NCBI RefSeq assembly: GCF_034479375.1
Contig: NZ_CP140155.1
Location: forward strand, 1,922,001-1,986,000
Direction: 5' to 3'
Length of the DNA stretch: 64,000 nt
DNA from: Rhodopseudomonas palustris
GTDB taxonomy: Bacteria; Pseudomonadota; Alphaproteobacteria; Rhizobiales; Xanthobacteraceae
The notes under the pieces are model-generated. The model did no database searches. It saw only the letters and a program-made list of their open reading frames with translations, and was not told the DNA's origin. A program made the translations under genes and the position numbers. Shown piece after piece: positions 44,497 to 53,099 of this stretch (position 1 is its first letter; every line of letters starts with the position of its first letter).

Positions 44497-44588
44497 GGTG
44501 GGCAAAGTCGCGAAGCGACGTGCCCACGCGCTAGGCTGCAGTGCTTATCAAGGAGACGCGTGGGCACGCTGCGCTTTGCCCACCCTAC
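44493..44588. repeat. Palindromic element of the gtagggtgggc family overlapping the yidD stop
   Basis: Arms gtagggtgggcaaagtcg and gctttgcccaccctac, inner arms cccacgcg and cgcgtgggc. The left end supplies the yidD stop codon, and the right end stops 9 bases before the opposing gene's end. Confidence 0.85.
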
Positions 44589-44597
44589 CTGCTTTGC

Positions 44598-45392
44598 TTA
44601 AATCGGGCTCAGCCCGATGCGGCCGAGGCCGGGCAGCTTGATCGCCGGGCGGCGCAGATCGAGGCCGAGCACCGCGCCGAACAGGTTCAGCTCGACGCCC
44701 TCGATCCAGCCCAGCGTCAGCCCGCAATAGCCGCCGAGCGTGGCGCGGATGCCGGTGCCGGACGGCGTCCAGCCGATCCAGCCGCCGTCCCACGGATAGT
44801 CCTTGCCGATCGCGGTCGGCGGCAGCGTGGTCTTGAGTTCCGGCACCGCGGCCAGCGCCGCCGCGACAAAGGTGTTGGAGTTCGGCCCCGGCCAGGCGCG
44901 GTAGTCGCCATAGGCGTTGAGCTTGTAGCTTTTGATCGCCGCCTCGATCTTCGGGATCATCGACGCCGCCGCCTCGCCGTCCGCCGCGGCGATCAGTTGC
45001 GGCTCGTCGCCGAACCAGCGGCCGTCGGCGACGAAGCCGTTGACGCGGACCGGTTCGCCCCAGGCGGTGTAGTCGTAGCGGGTGTAGCGCGTCGCATTCG
45101 CCGGCTTCACCACGATCCAGCTATGCACCGCGAAGATGCCGCGCCAGCGCACCGTGCGCGCGGCGAACACCCGCACCAGCGCCTCCGGATGCGCAGCCGC
45201 CGGCGGCAGCAGCCCGGCGCTTGAGCGATCGGCCGCCTGCCACGACACGCTGCGATCGCCCAGCGCGTATTTGCCGGCCGACACGACGATCGGCACGATC
45301 AGGAGCAGCAGCAGGAGGATCACGAGGCGTCTCACGAGGATCTGTACGGGATGAGGAGCGGATAGAACGGATGATGGCGATATAAGTTGCAT
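44598..45392 (-). CDS. DUF3750 domain membrane-anchored protein
   Basis: The 264-residue protein has one N-terminal membrane helix (LVILLLLLLIVPIVVSAG) and a DUF3750 domain that follows: IFAVHSWIVVKPANATRYTRYD, AAIKSYKLNAYGDYRAWPGPNSNTFVAAALAAVPEL and GYCGLTLGWIEGVELN. The family has a papain/NlpC-like pattern of Ser/His residues (AVHSW, PNSNTF) and may be a membrane-bound hydrolase, but no function is established. It is transcribed divergently from the chromate transporter. Confidence 0.85.
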   Translation of the reverse strand: MQLISPSSVLSAPHPVQILVRRLVILLLLLLIVPIVVSAGKYALGDRSVSWQAADRSSAGLLPPAAAHPEALVRVFAARTVRWRGIFAVHSWIVVKPANATRYTRYDYTAWGEPVRVNGFVADGRWFGDEPQLIAAADGEAAASMIPKIEAAIKSYKLNAYGDYRAWPGPNSNTFVAAALAAVPELKTTLPPTAIGKDYPWDGGWIGWTPSGTGIRATLGGYCGLTLGWIEGVELNLFGAVLGLDLRRPAIKLPGLGRIGLSPI

Positions 45393-45554
45393 GCGCCTCC
45401 CCGCCAGCAGCCGGCCCTGCGACCTGGGCGCGCGATCAAACGAAACGTTCCGCGGAGCCGGACGCCCGCGGCCGGCGCATCCGCCGGAACTGGCCGACGC
45501 GACCGTTCTCGTCTATCGACAGCGGATGGGAAGCCGTCCGCCGCGGATCGATTT

Positions 45555-46787
45555 GTGACCAGCACCAAGCCGCAGACCGATGGATCGAACCGGCCGCGCG
45601 CCGGCTCCGCGCCGGAAGTGCTGCTGATCTTTCTCAAGCTCGGGCTGACCAGCTTCGGCGGGCCGATCGCGCATCTGGGCTATTTCCGCGACGAGTTCGT
45701 AACGCGGCGGAAGTGGATCGACGAGCACGGCTATGCCGACCTGGTGGGGCTGTGCCAGTTCCTCCCGGGGCCGGCCAGCAGCCAGGCCGGCTTCGCGATC
45801 GGCCTGATGCGCGCCGGCTATCTCGGCGCGCTCGCCGCCTGGACCGGCTTCACCCTGCCGTCCGCGCTGGCCATGGTGCTGTTCGCCTATGGGGCCGCGG
45901 CCCTCGACGGGCCGGTCGGGGCCGGGCTGCTGCACGGGTTGAAGCTGACGGCGGTGGCGATCGTGGCGCAGGCGGTCTGGGGCATGGCGCGGACGCTGTG
46001 TCCGGATCGCGAACGCGCCTCGATCGCCGTGGTCGCCGCCCTCGTCGTCCTGCTCGGCACGTCGTCGGCGATGCAGATCGCGGCGATCGCGGTCGGGGGG
46101 ATTGCCGGGCTGTGGCTGTGCCGGGACGGATCGGCGACGCCCTCAAGCCAGTTCGTGTTCCCGGTATCGCGCGGCGTCGGCCTCGCCGCGCTCGCCGCCT
46201 TCGTGCTGCTGCTGATCGGGCTGCCGCTGCTGAGCGCCGCGATGGCCTCCCCCGGCATCGCGCTGTTCGACGCGTTCTATCGCTCCGGCGCGCTGGTGTT
46301 CGGCGGCGGCCATGTCGTGCTGCCGCTGCTGCGCGAAGCCTTCGTCGCGCCGGGATGGGTGAGCGACGACGCCTTTCTCGCCGGCTATGGCGCGGCGCAG
46401 GCCGTGCCCGGCCCGCTGTTCAGCTTCGCCGCCTATCTCGGGACCATCGTCGGCCCGCAGCCGCATGGCCCGGCCGGCGCCGCACTGGGGCTGATCGGCA
46501 TCTTCCTGCCGGGCCTGCTGATCCTGCTCGGCGTGCTGCCGTTCTGGAATGCGTTCCGGCGTGCCGCGGGCGCGCAGGCGGCGATGCGCGGCGTCAACGC
46601 CGCGGTGGTCGGCCTGCTCGGCGCGGCGCTGTACGATCCGGTGTGGACCAGCAGCGTGCACGGCCCGGTCGATTTCGCCATCGCGCTGACGGGCTTCGTG
46701 CTGCTGACCGCGTGGCGGGCGCCGCCGCTGGTCGTGGTGGCGGGCAGCGCGCTCGCCGGCGCCCTGCTCGCGCTCGGCGCGGCTTGA
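45555..46787 (+). CDS. chrA: Chromate transporter (ChrA, two CHR domains)
   Basis: I start at GTG 45555 (MTSTKPQTDGSNRPRAGS), giving 410 residues; the frame stays open to 45387 but that part overlaps the divergent gene's start. Two homologous CHR domains are visible: the first begins FLKLGLTSFGGPIAHLGYFRDEFV with LCQFLPGPASSQAGFAIG; the second begins YRSGALVFGGGHVVLPLLREAFV with GYGAAQAVPGPLFSFAAYLG. ChrA exports chromate from the cytoplasm using the proton motive force. No chrB or other metal-resistance gene is adjacent, so natural substrate and regulation are uncertain. Confidence 0.93.
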   Translation: MTSTKPQTDGSNRPRAGSAPEVLLIFLKLGLTSFGGPIAHLGYFRDEFVTRRKWIDEHGYADLVGLCQFLPGPASSQAGFAIGLMRAGYLGALAAWTGFTLPSALAMVLFAYGAAALDGPVGAGLLHGLKLTAVAIVAQAVWGMARTLCPDRERASIAVVAALVVLLGTSSAMQIAAIAVGGIAGLWLCRDGSATPSSQFVFPVSRGVGLAALAAFVLLLIGLPLLSAAMASPGIALFDAFYRSGALVFGGGHVVLPLLREAFVAPGWVSDDAFLAGYGAAQAVPGPLFSFAAYLGTIVGPQPHGPAGAALGLIGIFLPGLLILLGVLPFWNAFRRAAGAQAAMRGVNAAVVGLLGAALYDPVWTSSVHGPVDFAIALTGFVLLTAWRAPPLVVVAGSALAGALLALGAA

Positions 46788-46815
46788 GCGGCCGCCCCCG
46801 CCTCGATCACAGGCC

Positions 46816-48234
46816 TCAATCATCCGCCTCGACCGCCGACTGCCCGATCCGCGTGCCGGCGGCGTCGCGCGGCTGCAGCCTGTACCAGGCGACCCGGCCG
46901 GGTTCGAACTGGGCGCGGCCGCGCTTCGACCACAGCGGCGGGGCGTGGTCGCCGACGATCAGGATCTCGGGCCGGCCCATCGCCGGATCGCGCGCCAGCC
47001 GGGCGGTGACGTCGAACACGTCGCGCCAGAGTTCGGCCATGCGGCAGACGTCGAGCCGGCCGAATTCGCCGCCGTCGTCGCCGCATTGAAAGTCGGCGGC
47101 CGCCTCGGCGGGCGCGATCGGCACGTGGCTGTTGAGCGTCAGCCAATAGGTGAAGCGCGGCTTGTCGCCCGCCGCGGGCGCGCGCGACGCCGCCGCGATC
47201 AGCGGCGCGAGGTCGGCGTCACAGGCGCCGCGGAAGGCGCCGCCGCAGGCGCGGCCGGTGGTCCTGATCAGATCGTCGCCGAACAGCGCGCGGTCAAAGC
47301 CGATGGTCGGGTACCATTGCTCGCGCTCGAACATGCCGCCGGCGAAGCCGTGCACCGCGACGGTCGCATAGCCGCGCCGGGCCAGCCGGTTCGGCAGGCA
47401 GCCGGCGGTGTCGGTCGCGACGTAGTCCTGGTAGAACATCCGCGTATTGCAAAGTTCGCGCATCTCGCCCGAGGTGGTCGAGCCGAAATAGCCGGCGTGT
47501 CCGGCGGTGACGACGTAGTCCCGGCTCAGCGTCGCTTCGTAGAGCGGCGCGGAGACCTTCGCGCGCGCCGCCGGATCGCGCAGAAAGCCGAGGCTTTCCA
47601 CCATCACCACCAGGACGTTGCGGCCGTCGGCCCCGGCCGCCGCCGCGAAGCCGGAGACGTCCGCCGCGGACCGCACCGGCTGGTCGCGCCCCATGGTGGC
47701 GCCGAAATGATAATGCGGCGACACATTGCCGACGAAGTCGAGCGCGGCGAAGCCTGCGGTCAGAACGAACAGCGCCGGCACGCTGGCGCCGGCCAAAGCG
47801 GCGCGTCGGCGTAGGCAGGCCAGCGTCGCCACCATGGTGATCGCGACCGCCATGATCAGCGTCGCATACAGCGGCGAGGCGAAGAACTGGATCCGCTGCG
47901 CGCGATCGATCGCGGCGAGAAACTCGACCGGCGCCACGCCGAACATCAGCGACAGCGTCCGCACGATGTCGAAGCCGAGCACGACGACGAACAGCGGCAC
48001 GATCAGCGCGAACGGCACACTCCGCGCCAGCGCCGCGACGCTGGCATAGAGCAGAATCGCTTCGGTGCGCGGCGGCAGGCCGATGTCGACCAGCGACGTC
48101 ATCGTCAGCAGCGACAGCAGATTGGGGATCAGCAACCCGCCGGCGATCAGCCTGGCATTGGCGCGGGCGAAGCGCACCAGCGGCGCGGCCCCCTGCGAAA
48201 CCTCGGACGCGGCGACACCTTCGATCGCGGACAT
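46816..48234 (-). CDS. Membrane sulfatase-fold phosphotransferase (LTA synthase/phosphoethanolamine transferase-like)
   Basis: ATG 48234 (MSAIEGVAASEVSQG) gives 472 residues; TTG 48240 is also in frame. Four to five membrane helices occupy about 30-185, followed by a sulfatase-fold periplasmic domain. Metal/nucleophile motifs are NVLVVMVESLG, the Thr-containing GYFGSTTSGEMRELC and the C-terminal ILIVGDHAPPLW; ample cysteines (AGCLPN, CGGAFRGAC, CGDDGG, DVCRM) suggest disulfides as in EptA/OpgE relatives. The probable role is transfer of a phosphate-linked head group from a phospholipid to an envelope glycan. The acceptor is unknown. It is convergent with chrA. Confidence 0.8.
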   Translation of the reverse strand: MSAIEGVAASEVSQGAAPLVRFARANARLIAGGLLIPNLLSLLTMTSLVDIGLPPRTEAILLYASVAALARSVPFALIVPLFVVVLGFDIVRTLSLMFGVAPVEFLAAIDRAQRIQFFASPLYATLIMAVAITMVATLACLRRRAALAGASVPALFVLTAGFAALDFVGNVSPHYHFGATMGRDQPVRSAADVSGFAAAAGADGRNVLVVMVESLGFLRDPAARAKVSAPLYEATLSRDYVVTAGHAGYFGSTTSGEMRELCNTRMFYQDYVATDTAGCLPNRLARRGYATVAVHGFAGGMFEREQWYPTIGFDRALFGDDLIRTTGRACGGAFRGACDADLAPLIAAASRAPAAGDKPRFTYWLTLNSHVPIAPAEAAADFQCGDDGGEFGRLDVCRMAELWRDVFDVTARLARDPAMGRPEILIVGDHAPPLWSKRGRAQFEPGRVAWYRLQPRDAAGTRIGQSAVEADD

Positions 48235-48456
48235 CGGCAATACTCACGCTACAACTATCGATTCGATAAGTATCGGAACGAACGCTACGGTTGAAATTGC
48301 GAAATCGGAGTTAATTCGGTTGCGGAAACAGGCGCTACATAAATACCGAGCACCCAAGGCACTGAACCGCCGTCGCGTCGTCCGCGGCCGGATTCCCGGA
48401 CGCGGAGCGATGAATCGCACTGAAAGCAGCCGCGCGCGGCGTCGCCGCGCCGGCTG

Positions 48457-49674
48457 TTACTTGCCGTCGAACCACGTCTTCCATTGCGGCACGGCGGTGG
48501 CGAAGGTGCCGCGATGGCTGGTGTCGCCGGTCGGCACCGCCTCGATCTTGTCGTTGCCCATCGCCTTCTGCCAGGTCATCGGCAGTTGCCCGAGCTCGGT
48601 GCGGATCGCCTCGTCGGTCAGGCCGTAATAGGTCCGCACCGGGGTCTTCACCACCCAGCGATAGGACTGCGTCTGCGCGACGATGCGGCCATAGGCCGAA
48701 TTGGCGAAGTACTGCGTGTCGAAATATTCCGGCCGGATCAGCTTCTTCAGATCGGTCGGGATCGCGGCCTGGTCGAACGGCTCGCGCAGATAGGCCTTGC
48801 GGGCGTTGTCGTAGCTGTCGGCCGTCAGCAGCGAGCGGGCGAGGCCCGGCACGCCGTAGTAATTCTCATAGGAAAACGCGGTCAGGATGAAGATCGTCGG
48901 AATCCAGTCGGCGTCGATTTTGCGCGGAAAATTGAGGAAGCCCTCGAAACCCGCGAACGCGTCGGCGGGCGCGCTGGCGGTGGCCGCCGCGTTCACCGGC
49001 ATCCCGGCAGCTTCGAGCTTCTCCAGCATCGCCAGCGTGACGAAGCCGCCCTGCGACCAGCCGCTGAGGAACAGCTTGGTGTCGGCGAGCTTGAGATCGG
49101 CGAGCACGGCCCGGCTGGCGACGACCATGTCGTAGGTCGCCTGCTGATGGCTGCCCTTGACCATGTAGCCTTCCGGCTCGGTCGAACTGCCCATGCCGAA
49201 GTAATCGGCGCCGATGACGAGATAGCCCTGCCCGGCGAATTGCGCGATCATCAACTGGGTCTCGGGCGACTGCTCCGGGAACGACGGCACCTCCTGCTTT
49301 CCGTACACGGTGCCGTGCTGATAGGAGACCATCGGAAACGACGTCGCCTTGGTGTCGGGCACCGCGATCAGTCCGGTGGCGACGATCGGCTTGTTGCCGC
49401 GCTCGGGCACCACCGACGAATAGGTCACGCGATATAGTTTTACGGCGTTGGTGGCGGGCGTGTAGGTCACCTGGATGCCGGCGAATTTCGGCGTGTCGGT
49501 GCTCAGGATCCTGTCGAGGCGATCGACGTCCCAGCGATCGAGATACTGATAGGAGACGCCGGAGCCGACCTGCACCGGGCCGCGCGGCTGCTGGGCGCTC
49601 GCCGGCGACCAGACGAGCGCCGCGCACGCAACTACGACACCGATCCGAACCAGACCTGTCATCATCATCTTCAT
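48457..49674 (-). CDS. Secreted alpha/beta-hydrolase (lipase/esterase-like)
   Basis: The 405-residue protein has a signal peptide (GLVRIGVVVACAALVWSPASA). The nucleophile elbow is GWSQGG with Ser207. The oxyanion-side motif is MVSYQHGTVYGKQEVP. A late Asp (YYGLTDEAIR) and His (PTGDTSHRGTF) complete the triad. The layout is similar to secretory lipases (PF03583) and to feruloyl/other esterases. It is periplasmic or exported; the substrate is not inferable. It lies 222 bases downstream of nothing on its strand: upstream is the cold-shock gene leader, transcribed the other way. Confidence 0.85.
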   Translation of the reverse strand: MKMMMTGLVRIGVVVACAALVWSPASAQQPRGPVQVGSGVSYQYLDRWDVDRLDRILSTDTPKFAGIQVTYTPATNAVKLYRVTYSSVVPERGNKPIVATGLIAVPDTKATSFPMVSYQHGTVYGKQEVPSFPEQSPETQLMIAQFAGQGYLVIGADYFGMGSSTEPEGYMVKGSHQQATYDMVVASRAVLADLKLADTKLFLSGWSQGGFVTLAMLEKLEAAGMPVNAAATASAPADAFAGFEGFLNFPRKIDADWIPTIFILTAFSYENYYGVPGLARSLLTADSYDNARKAYLREPFDQAAIPTDLKKLIRPEYFDTQYFANSAYGRIVAQTQSYRWVVKTPVRTYYGLTDEAIRTELGQLPMTWQKAMGNDKIEAVPTGDTSHRGTFATAVPQWKTWFDGK

Positions 49675-50046
49675 CCGCCGCCGAGTTGTGAGTTGAAACG
49701 GTGAGCGCGGCGCGCCGCGCTGTTGCGCGCGTGTGTAGCAATGCGAGGTAAAGAATGAGTTCCACGGCCGTGATCACGGGCGATCGCGGCGCGCGTGATC
49801 ACGATCGAACACGATCGATCGCGCGCCTGGCCGCGCCGCATTGTGAACGCATTGTGAGCGCTCCTTGGCCACCAAAACCGCGACCGATACGACGCTTGTG
49901 TTTGCCGGCTGTTTCGGTTAAGGTCTTTCAATTCGATTAGCCGCTGTGACTTTCTGAACGCGCCTGCGGGCTCCTTCCCAAAGACATCGATTAGTTGAAC
50001 GACGACGTGTGATCGTCACACGTCTATATGCTTTGGAGAAGACAAG
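49675..50046 (+). promoter_or_regulatory. Long leader and divergent promoter region of the cold-shock gene
   Basis: This 372-base gap between divergent genes contains no gene. A direct repeat cattgtgaacgcattgtgagc lies near 49840-49860, and ggagaa (about 50036) precedes the ATG. Long 5' leaders that fold with temperature are known for csp genes; a structure here is only inferred. Confidence 0.35.
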
Positions 50047-50256
50047 ATGCCGACAGGAACCGTGAAGTGGTTCAATGGACAAAAGGGCTTCGGCTTTATC
50101 GCGCCGAACGACGGTGGCAACGATGTGTTCGTTCACATCAGCGCCGTTGAACGCGCCGGGCTTTCGGGCCTCGCGGAAGGCCAGAAGGTGAATTTCGAGC
50201 TCAAGACCGACAAGATGCGCGGTAAGACGAGCGCGGAAAATCTCGAGCTGGTCTGA
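50047..50256 (+). CDS. Cold-shock protein (CspA family)
   Basis: The 69-residue OB-fold protein reads [20 protein letters not shown] with RNP1 (KGFGFI) and RNP2 (VFVHIS) motifs. It binds single-stranded RNA and DNA and melts RNA structure. Length and sequence match alphaproteobacterial CspA-type proteins. A hairpin terminator candidate follows 12 bases past the stop, so it is monocistronic. Which paralogue it is (constitutive or cold-induced) cannot be told from the window. Confidence 0.96.
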   Translation: MPTGTVKWFNGQKGFGFIAPNDGGNDVFVHISAVERAGLSGLAEGQKVNFELKTDKMRGKTSAENLELV

Positions 50257-50267
50257 TCCAGCTCGCT

Positions 50268-50292
50268 CCGTTTCACGGATGTACTGAAACGG
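50268..50292 (+). terminator. Hairpin after the cold-shock gene
   Basis: Perfect 8-bp stem ccgtttca / tgaaacgg with a 9-base loop, 12 bases past the csp stop; no U-run follows. Confidence 0.5.
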
Positions 50293-50391
50293 TAGGTGTG
50301 ACCCGCTCGATCCTCTGCGATTGGGCGGGCGTCGCCATGTCTGCAGGTCTGTTCCCTGAAGGCGTGGCGTCTACAAGCTGAGGATCTCGAT

Positions 50392-50637
50392 ATGGTCGGC
50401 AAAAGCGACAGCGAACGATCCCCCGCGAGCCTCGACCGGGCCCGCAAGAAGCAGCTCGCCAGCGAAGAAGGCGCGCGCACCATGGCGCAGTTCCAGACCG
50501 AAGCGGTCAATGTGCGCAAGAACATGGAGCGCCTGCGGGCGCTGCGGCTCGCCAAGGAAGCCCAGGCCGAGAGCGACGCCCAGATCGCCGCCGAGAATGC
50601 TCCCCCGGCGAAGAAGAAATCGCGCAAGAAGGCCTGA
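50392..50637 (+). CDS. Small basic conserved-looking protein of unknown function
   Basis: The 81-residue product (MVGKSDSERSPASLDRARKK) starts after a GAGG ribosome site. It is mostly helical and charged, with LRALRLAKEAQAESDAQIAA predicted as coiled coil and a lysine-rich end (PPAKKKSRKKA) that suggests nucleic-acid binding. No named family was recognised. It precedes another small gene by 75 bases on the same strand, which makes a two-gene unit behind the cold-shock gene plausible. Confidence 0.7.
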   Translation: MVGKSDSERSPASLDRARKKQLASEEGARTMAQFQTEAVNVRKNMERLRALRLAKEAQAESDAQIAAENAPPAKKKSRKKA

Positions 50638-50712
50638 TCGCGCGGCGAGGCCTGTCCGGGGCTTCGGTTCGAGAGCCCGTTCTGCCGGAGCTGTATCCGT
50701 CTGGAGTTGAAA

Positions 50713-50913
50713 ATGGCCGTGCCTGACGACTTCAAACTGATCCGCGAAATCCGCGACGCCGGCGGACGCAAGCAGGTGTTCAACCCGCGCGAACAGCACA
50801 GATACGAGGACCTGGTGGTGCTGGGCTGGCTGAAACGCTCGCCCCCGCTGGAATCCAAATCGGCGTTCTATCAGATCACCGACCGCGGCAAGGCAGCCGC
50901 CGTGCGCTCCTGA
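50713..50913 (+). CDS. 66-residue winged-helix-like protein of unknown function
   Basis: ATG 50713 (MAVPDDFKLIREIRDAGG) is preceded by GGAGTTGAAA. The sequence RYEDLVVLGWLKRSPP and FYQITDRGKAAA resembles the wing end of small winged-helix proteins (as in PadR/MarR-like tails), but assignment is weak. A related but broken copy lies at 52917-53085 (NPREQRRYEDLVTLGWLKRS), so the family is paralogous here. Confidence 0.7.
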   Translation: MAVPDDFKLIREIRDAGGRKQVFNPREQHRYEDLVVLGWLKRSPPLESKSAFYQITDRGKAAAVRS

Positions 50914-50977
50914 CGACGCCGCAGGCGGTCCGTCTCCGGGCGTTTGCGCGCGCGGGCGGCTCCCGGTCGCGCGGCGA

Positions 50978-52432
50978 TCACTGCTTCAGCAGATTCTCCG
51001 AGGATTCCGGCGCCTTGCCGTCGGATTGTTCGGCGACCTCTCGGGTTTCGTTGCTGAGATTGCCCTCGCCGTAGCTGACCGGCCTGCGTTCCTGTTCGGC
51101 CTCCGCCTCGCCGTCGCTCCCCTCGGGCTGCGCTGCCGGCGCGCTCGCCGCGTCCCGGCGGAGGATCGGGATGCCTTTCGGAAACACCACCTCGCGCGCC
51201 GGATCGGGAAGCTCGATCCCGCCCTTCTGCAGCGCCTCCTTGGTGAGCCGCAGCAGCGCCGAATTGATCTTGGCTGGTGAATAGGTGGCGCTGGCGAACC
51301 AGTAGTAGATCCGAAGATTGACGCTCGCCTCGCCGAGCTCTTCGACCAGCACCAGCGGCTCCGGGGTGTCGAGGACGGCGGGGTGCTGCGCCAGCACCCC
51401 CGCGATCAGCGCCTGCGCCTTGGTGGTGGGCGAATCATAGCCGATCCCGACCGCGAAGGTCGCGCGCCGGCTCGCCGTGCTGCTGAAATTGACGATCGTG
51501 CTCTTGAAGACGATGGCGTTGGGAATCTGCACGTAGTTGCCGGCGAGCGTGAGCAGCACGGTGGTGCGCATGTTCAGGTTCTGGACGATGCCGGTGTTGC
51601 CGGCGACCTCGATCAGATCGCCGGTGCTGAACGGATTGCGGACGCTGAGCAGAATGCTGGCGAGGAAATTCTCGGCGATGTCGCGGAAGGCGAAGCCGAC
51701 GATGATGCCGATCAGCCCGGTGCCGCCGAGCACGGTGAGTGCGAGCCGCGTCAGCCCGGCGACCTGAAGCACGAAGTAGATGCCGAGCAGATAAATCGGG
51801 ATCGAAAACGCCGCAACGATCACCGACTGGAGCAGCGACGACGGCACGCGTCGGGCGAAGAACATCCGCGCAAACAGCCCAACCAGACGGGCCAGGCCCC
51901 ACGTCACGAGCAGGATGACGGCAGCCAGCAGCAACCAGGGCCAGGCCTGAACCGCCTGCCGATAGATGGTGACGAACTCGCTGCCGGCGCGACCGAAGGT
52001 CGAGCCGAGATTGGCATCGACCTCGATGCGGTTCACCACCGCAACGGTCCCCTCGGTGTTCTGGGCGAGGGTGCCGGCCCAGCGGCGATGCTCCTGGGTG
52101 TCGGTTCCGCCCTCGAGGAACACCACGCCGTCCCGCACCGAAACGGCGGGATTCTGAAACCAGTTGGTCGATCGCAGGATGCGCTGGATGCGGCCGGCGA
52201 TCGCCTGATCGTCGGCGGTGGGATCGACCTCGACCGGCTTCGAAACCGCGGTGTCGGCCTGCTCGCCGGGGAGCAATCCGGCCGGCGGGGTCTGGGCGGA
52301 CGCCAGCGTGGCACAGACCGCAAGCCAGAAGGCGATCAGCACCACACTCTGCACGATGCCGAAGATCCGCCCTCGCCCGCCGCTGCCGCGCATGCCGAAG
52401 CCGGGCTGACGGCGCGAGAGCGAACGATCCAT
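50978..52432 (-). CDS. MscS-family mechanosensitive channel with N-terminal BON domain
   Basis: The 484-residue protein starts at ATG 52432 after GGAGCCGGA. A signal-like helix (IVQSVVLIAFWLAVCATLASA) is followed by a BON domain at about 75-140 (IAGRIQRILRSTNWFQNPAVSVRDGVVFLEGG), then three membrane helices (LLLAAVILLVTWGLARLVG, VIVAAFSIPIYLLGIYFV, LGGTGLIGIIVGFAF) and the MscS beta/cytoplasmic domain (FRDIAENFLASILLSVRNPFSTGD, IPNAIVFKSTIVNFS). The acidic C-terminal tail is disordered. MscS channels release solutes during osmotic downshock; the BON part may contact the membrane or periplasm. No partner gene adjoins it. Confidence 0.93.
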   Translation of the reverse strand: MDRSLSRRQPGFGMRGSGGRGRIFGIVQSVVLIAFWLAVCATLASAQTPPAGLLPGEQADTAVSKPVEVDPTADDQAIAGRIQRILRSTNWFQNPAVSVRDGVVFLEGGTDTQEHRRWAGTLAQNTEGTVAVVNRIEVDANLGSTFGRAGSEFVTIYRQAVQAWPWLLLAAVILLVTWGLARLVGLFARMFFARRVPSSLLQSVIVAAFSIPIYLLGIYFVLQVAGLTRLALTVLGGTGLIGIIVGFAFRDIAENFLASILLSVRNPFSTGDLIEVAGNTGIVQNLNMRTTVLLTLAGNYVQIPNAIVFKSTIVNFSSTASRRATFAVGIGYDSPTTKAQALIAGVLAQHPAVLDTPEPLVLVEELGEASVNLRIYYWFASATYSPAKINSALLRLTKEALQKGGIELPDPAREVVFPKGIPILRRDAASAPAAQPEGSDGEAEAEQERRPVSYGEGNLSNETREVAEQSDGKAPESSENLLKQ

Positions 52433-52616
52433 TCCGGCTCCTGTGTGAGATCGGGGTCGCGCATCGGGGAGACGCGACGCTCCGTCGGACGCGCGGCGCC
52501 TCGCCCCGGCCGGCCGTCGCGGCCGGCGGTTCCGCTGCCAACTTGCGCCGGAACGGATTGTTCCCGCGAAGCCGGCGGCCCCCCCGGACGGCGGGGCTGG
52601 ATTATGCTCTTGGCGT

Positions 52617-52915
52617 CTCGCGTGTCGCGAACAGCACCGCGAGCAGCGCGCAGGTCATCACCGCGGTCGAGACGTAGCCGTTGACGTGCAGCAGGCCGGC
52701 GGCGAACAGCGCGCCGCCGATCGCGGAGCCGATCGCCTGGCCGACATACAGCACCGAAGTGTTGAGCGACACGGTGACGCCCGCCAGCGCCGGATCGGCG
52801 GTGAGCAGGCGCACCTGCTGCATCGAATTCGCCGCCGCGAAGCCGAGCCCCCAGATCGCCACCGACGCCGCCATCACGGCGAAATGGCCGGCGCCGAAGG
52901 TCCAGCCGGCGATGC
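52617..52915 (-). pseudogene. Truncated copy of the MFS transporter 3' end
   Basis: Bases 52624-52915 repeat 54131-54422 at a constant offset of 1507 with only a handful of mismatches, and correspond to about the last 100 residues of the MFS gene at 54106-55260 (VAIWGLGFAAANSMQQVRLL). No start of its own exists: the chimeric frame runs into the neighbouring fragment. It is a non-functional duplicate of the gene end. Confidence 0.88.
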
Positions 52916-52916
52916 G

Positions 52917-53085
52917 GGAAACCGGCGGACGCAAGCAGGTGTTCAATCCGCGCGAGCAGCGACGCTACGAGGATCTGGTGACGCTCGGCTGGCTGAAGCG
53001 CTCGCTGCCGCTGGACACCAAATCCGGCGTTCTACCAGATCACCGACCGCGGCAGTCAGAAGCTGACCCGCGGCGTCAGAATATC
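52917..53085 (+). pseudogene. Broken paralogue of the 66-residue protein (3' part)
   Basis: The plus-strand frame GGRKQVFNPREQRRYEDLVTLGWLKRSLPLD matches the gene at 50713-50913 from its residue 18 on, at clearly lower DNA identity than the MFS copy. A one-base insertion at AAATCCGGCG (compare AAATCGGCG) shifts the frame; afterwards FYQITDRGSQKLTRG continues. The 5' part is missing, replaced by the MFS copy. Confidence 0.85.
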
Positions 53086-53099
53086 GCAGCTAGTGTCCC

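Noticed and set aside
52602..52946. 114-codon minus-strand frame as a real small membrane protein
   Set aside because: It is a chimera of the copied MFS end with antisense of the broken paralogue; better explained as a duplication scar.
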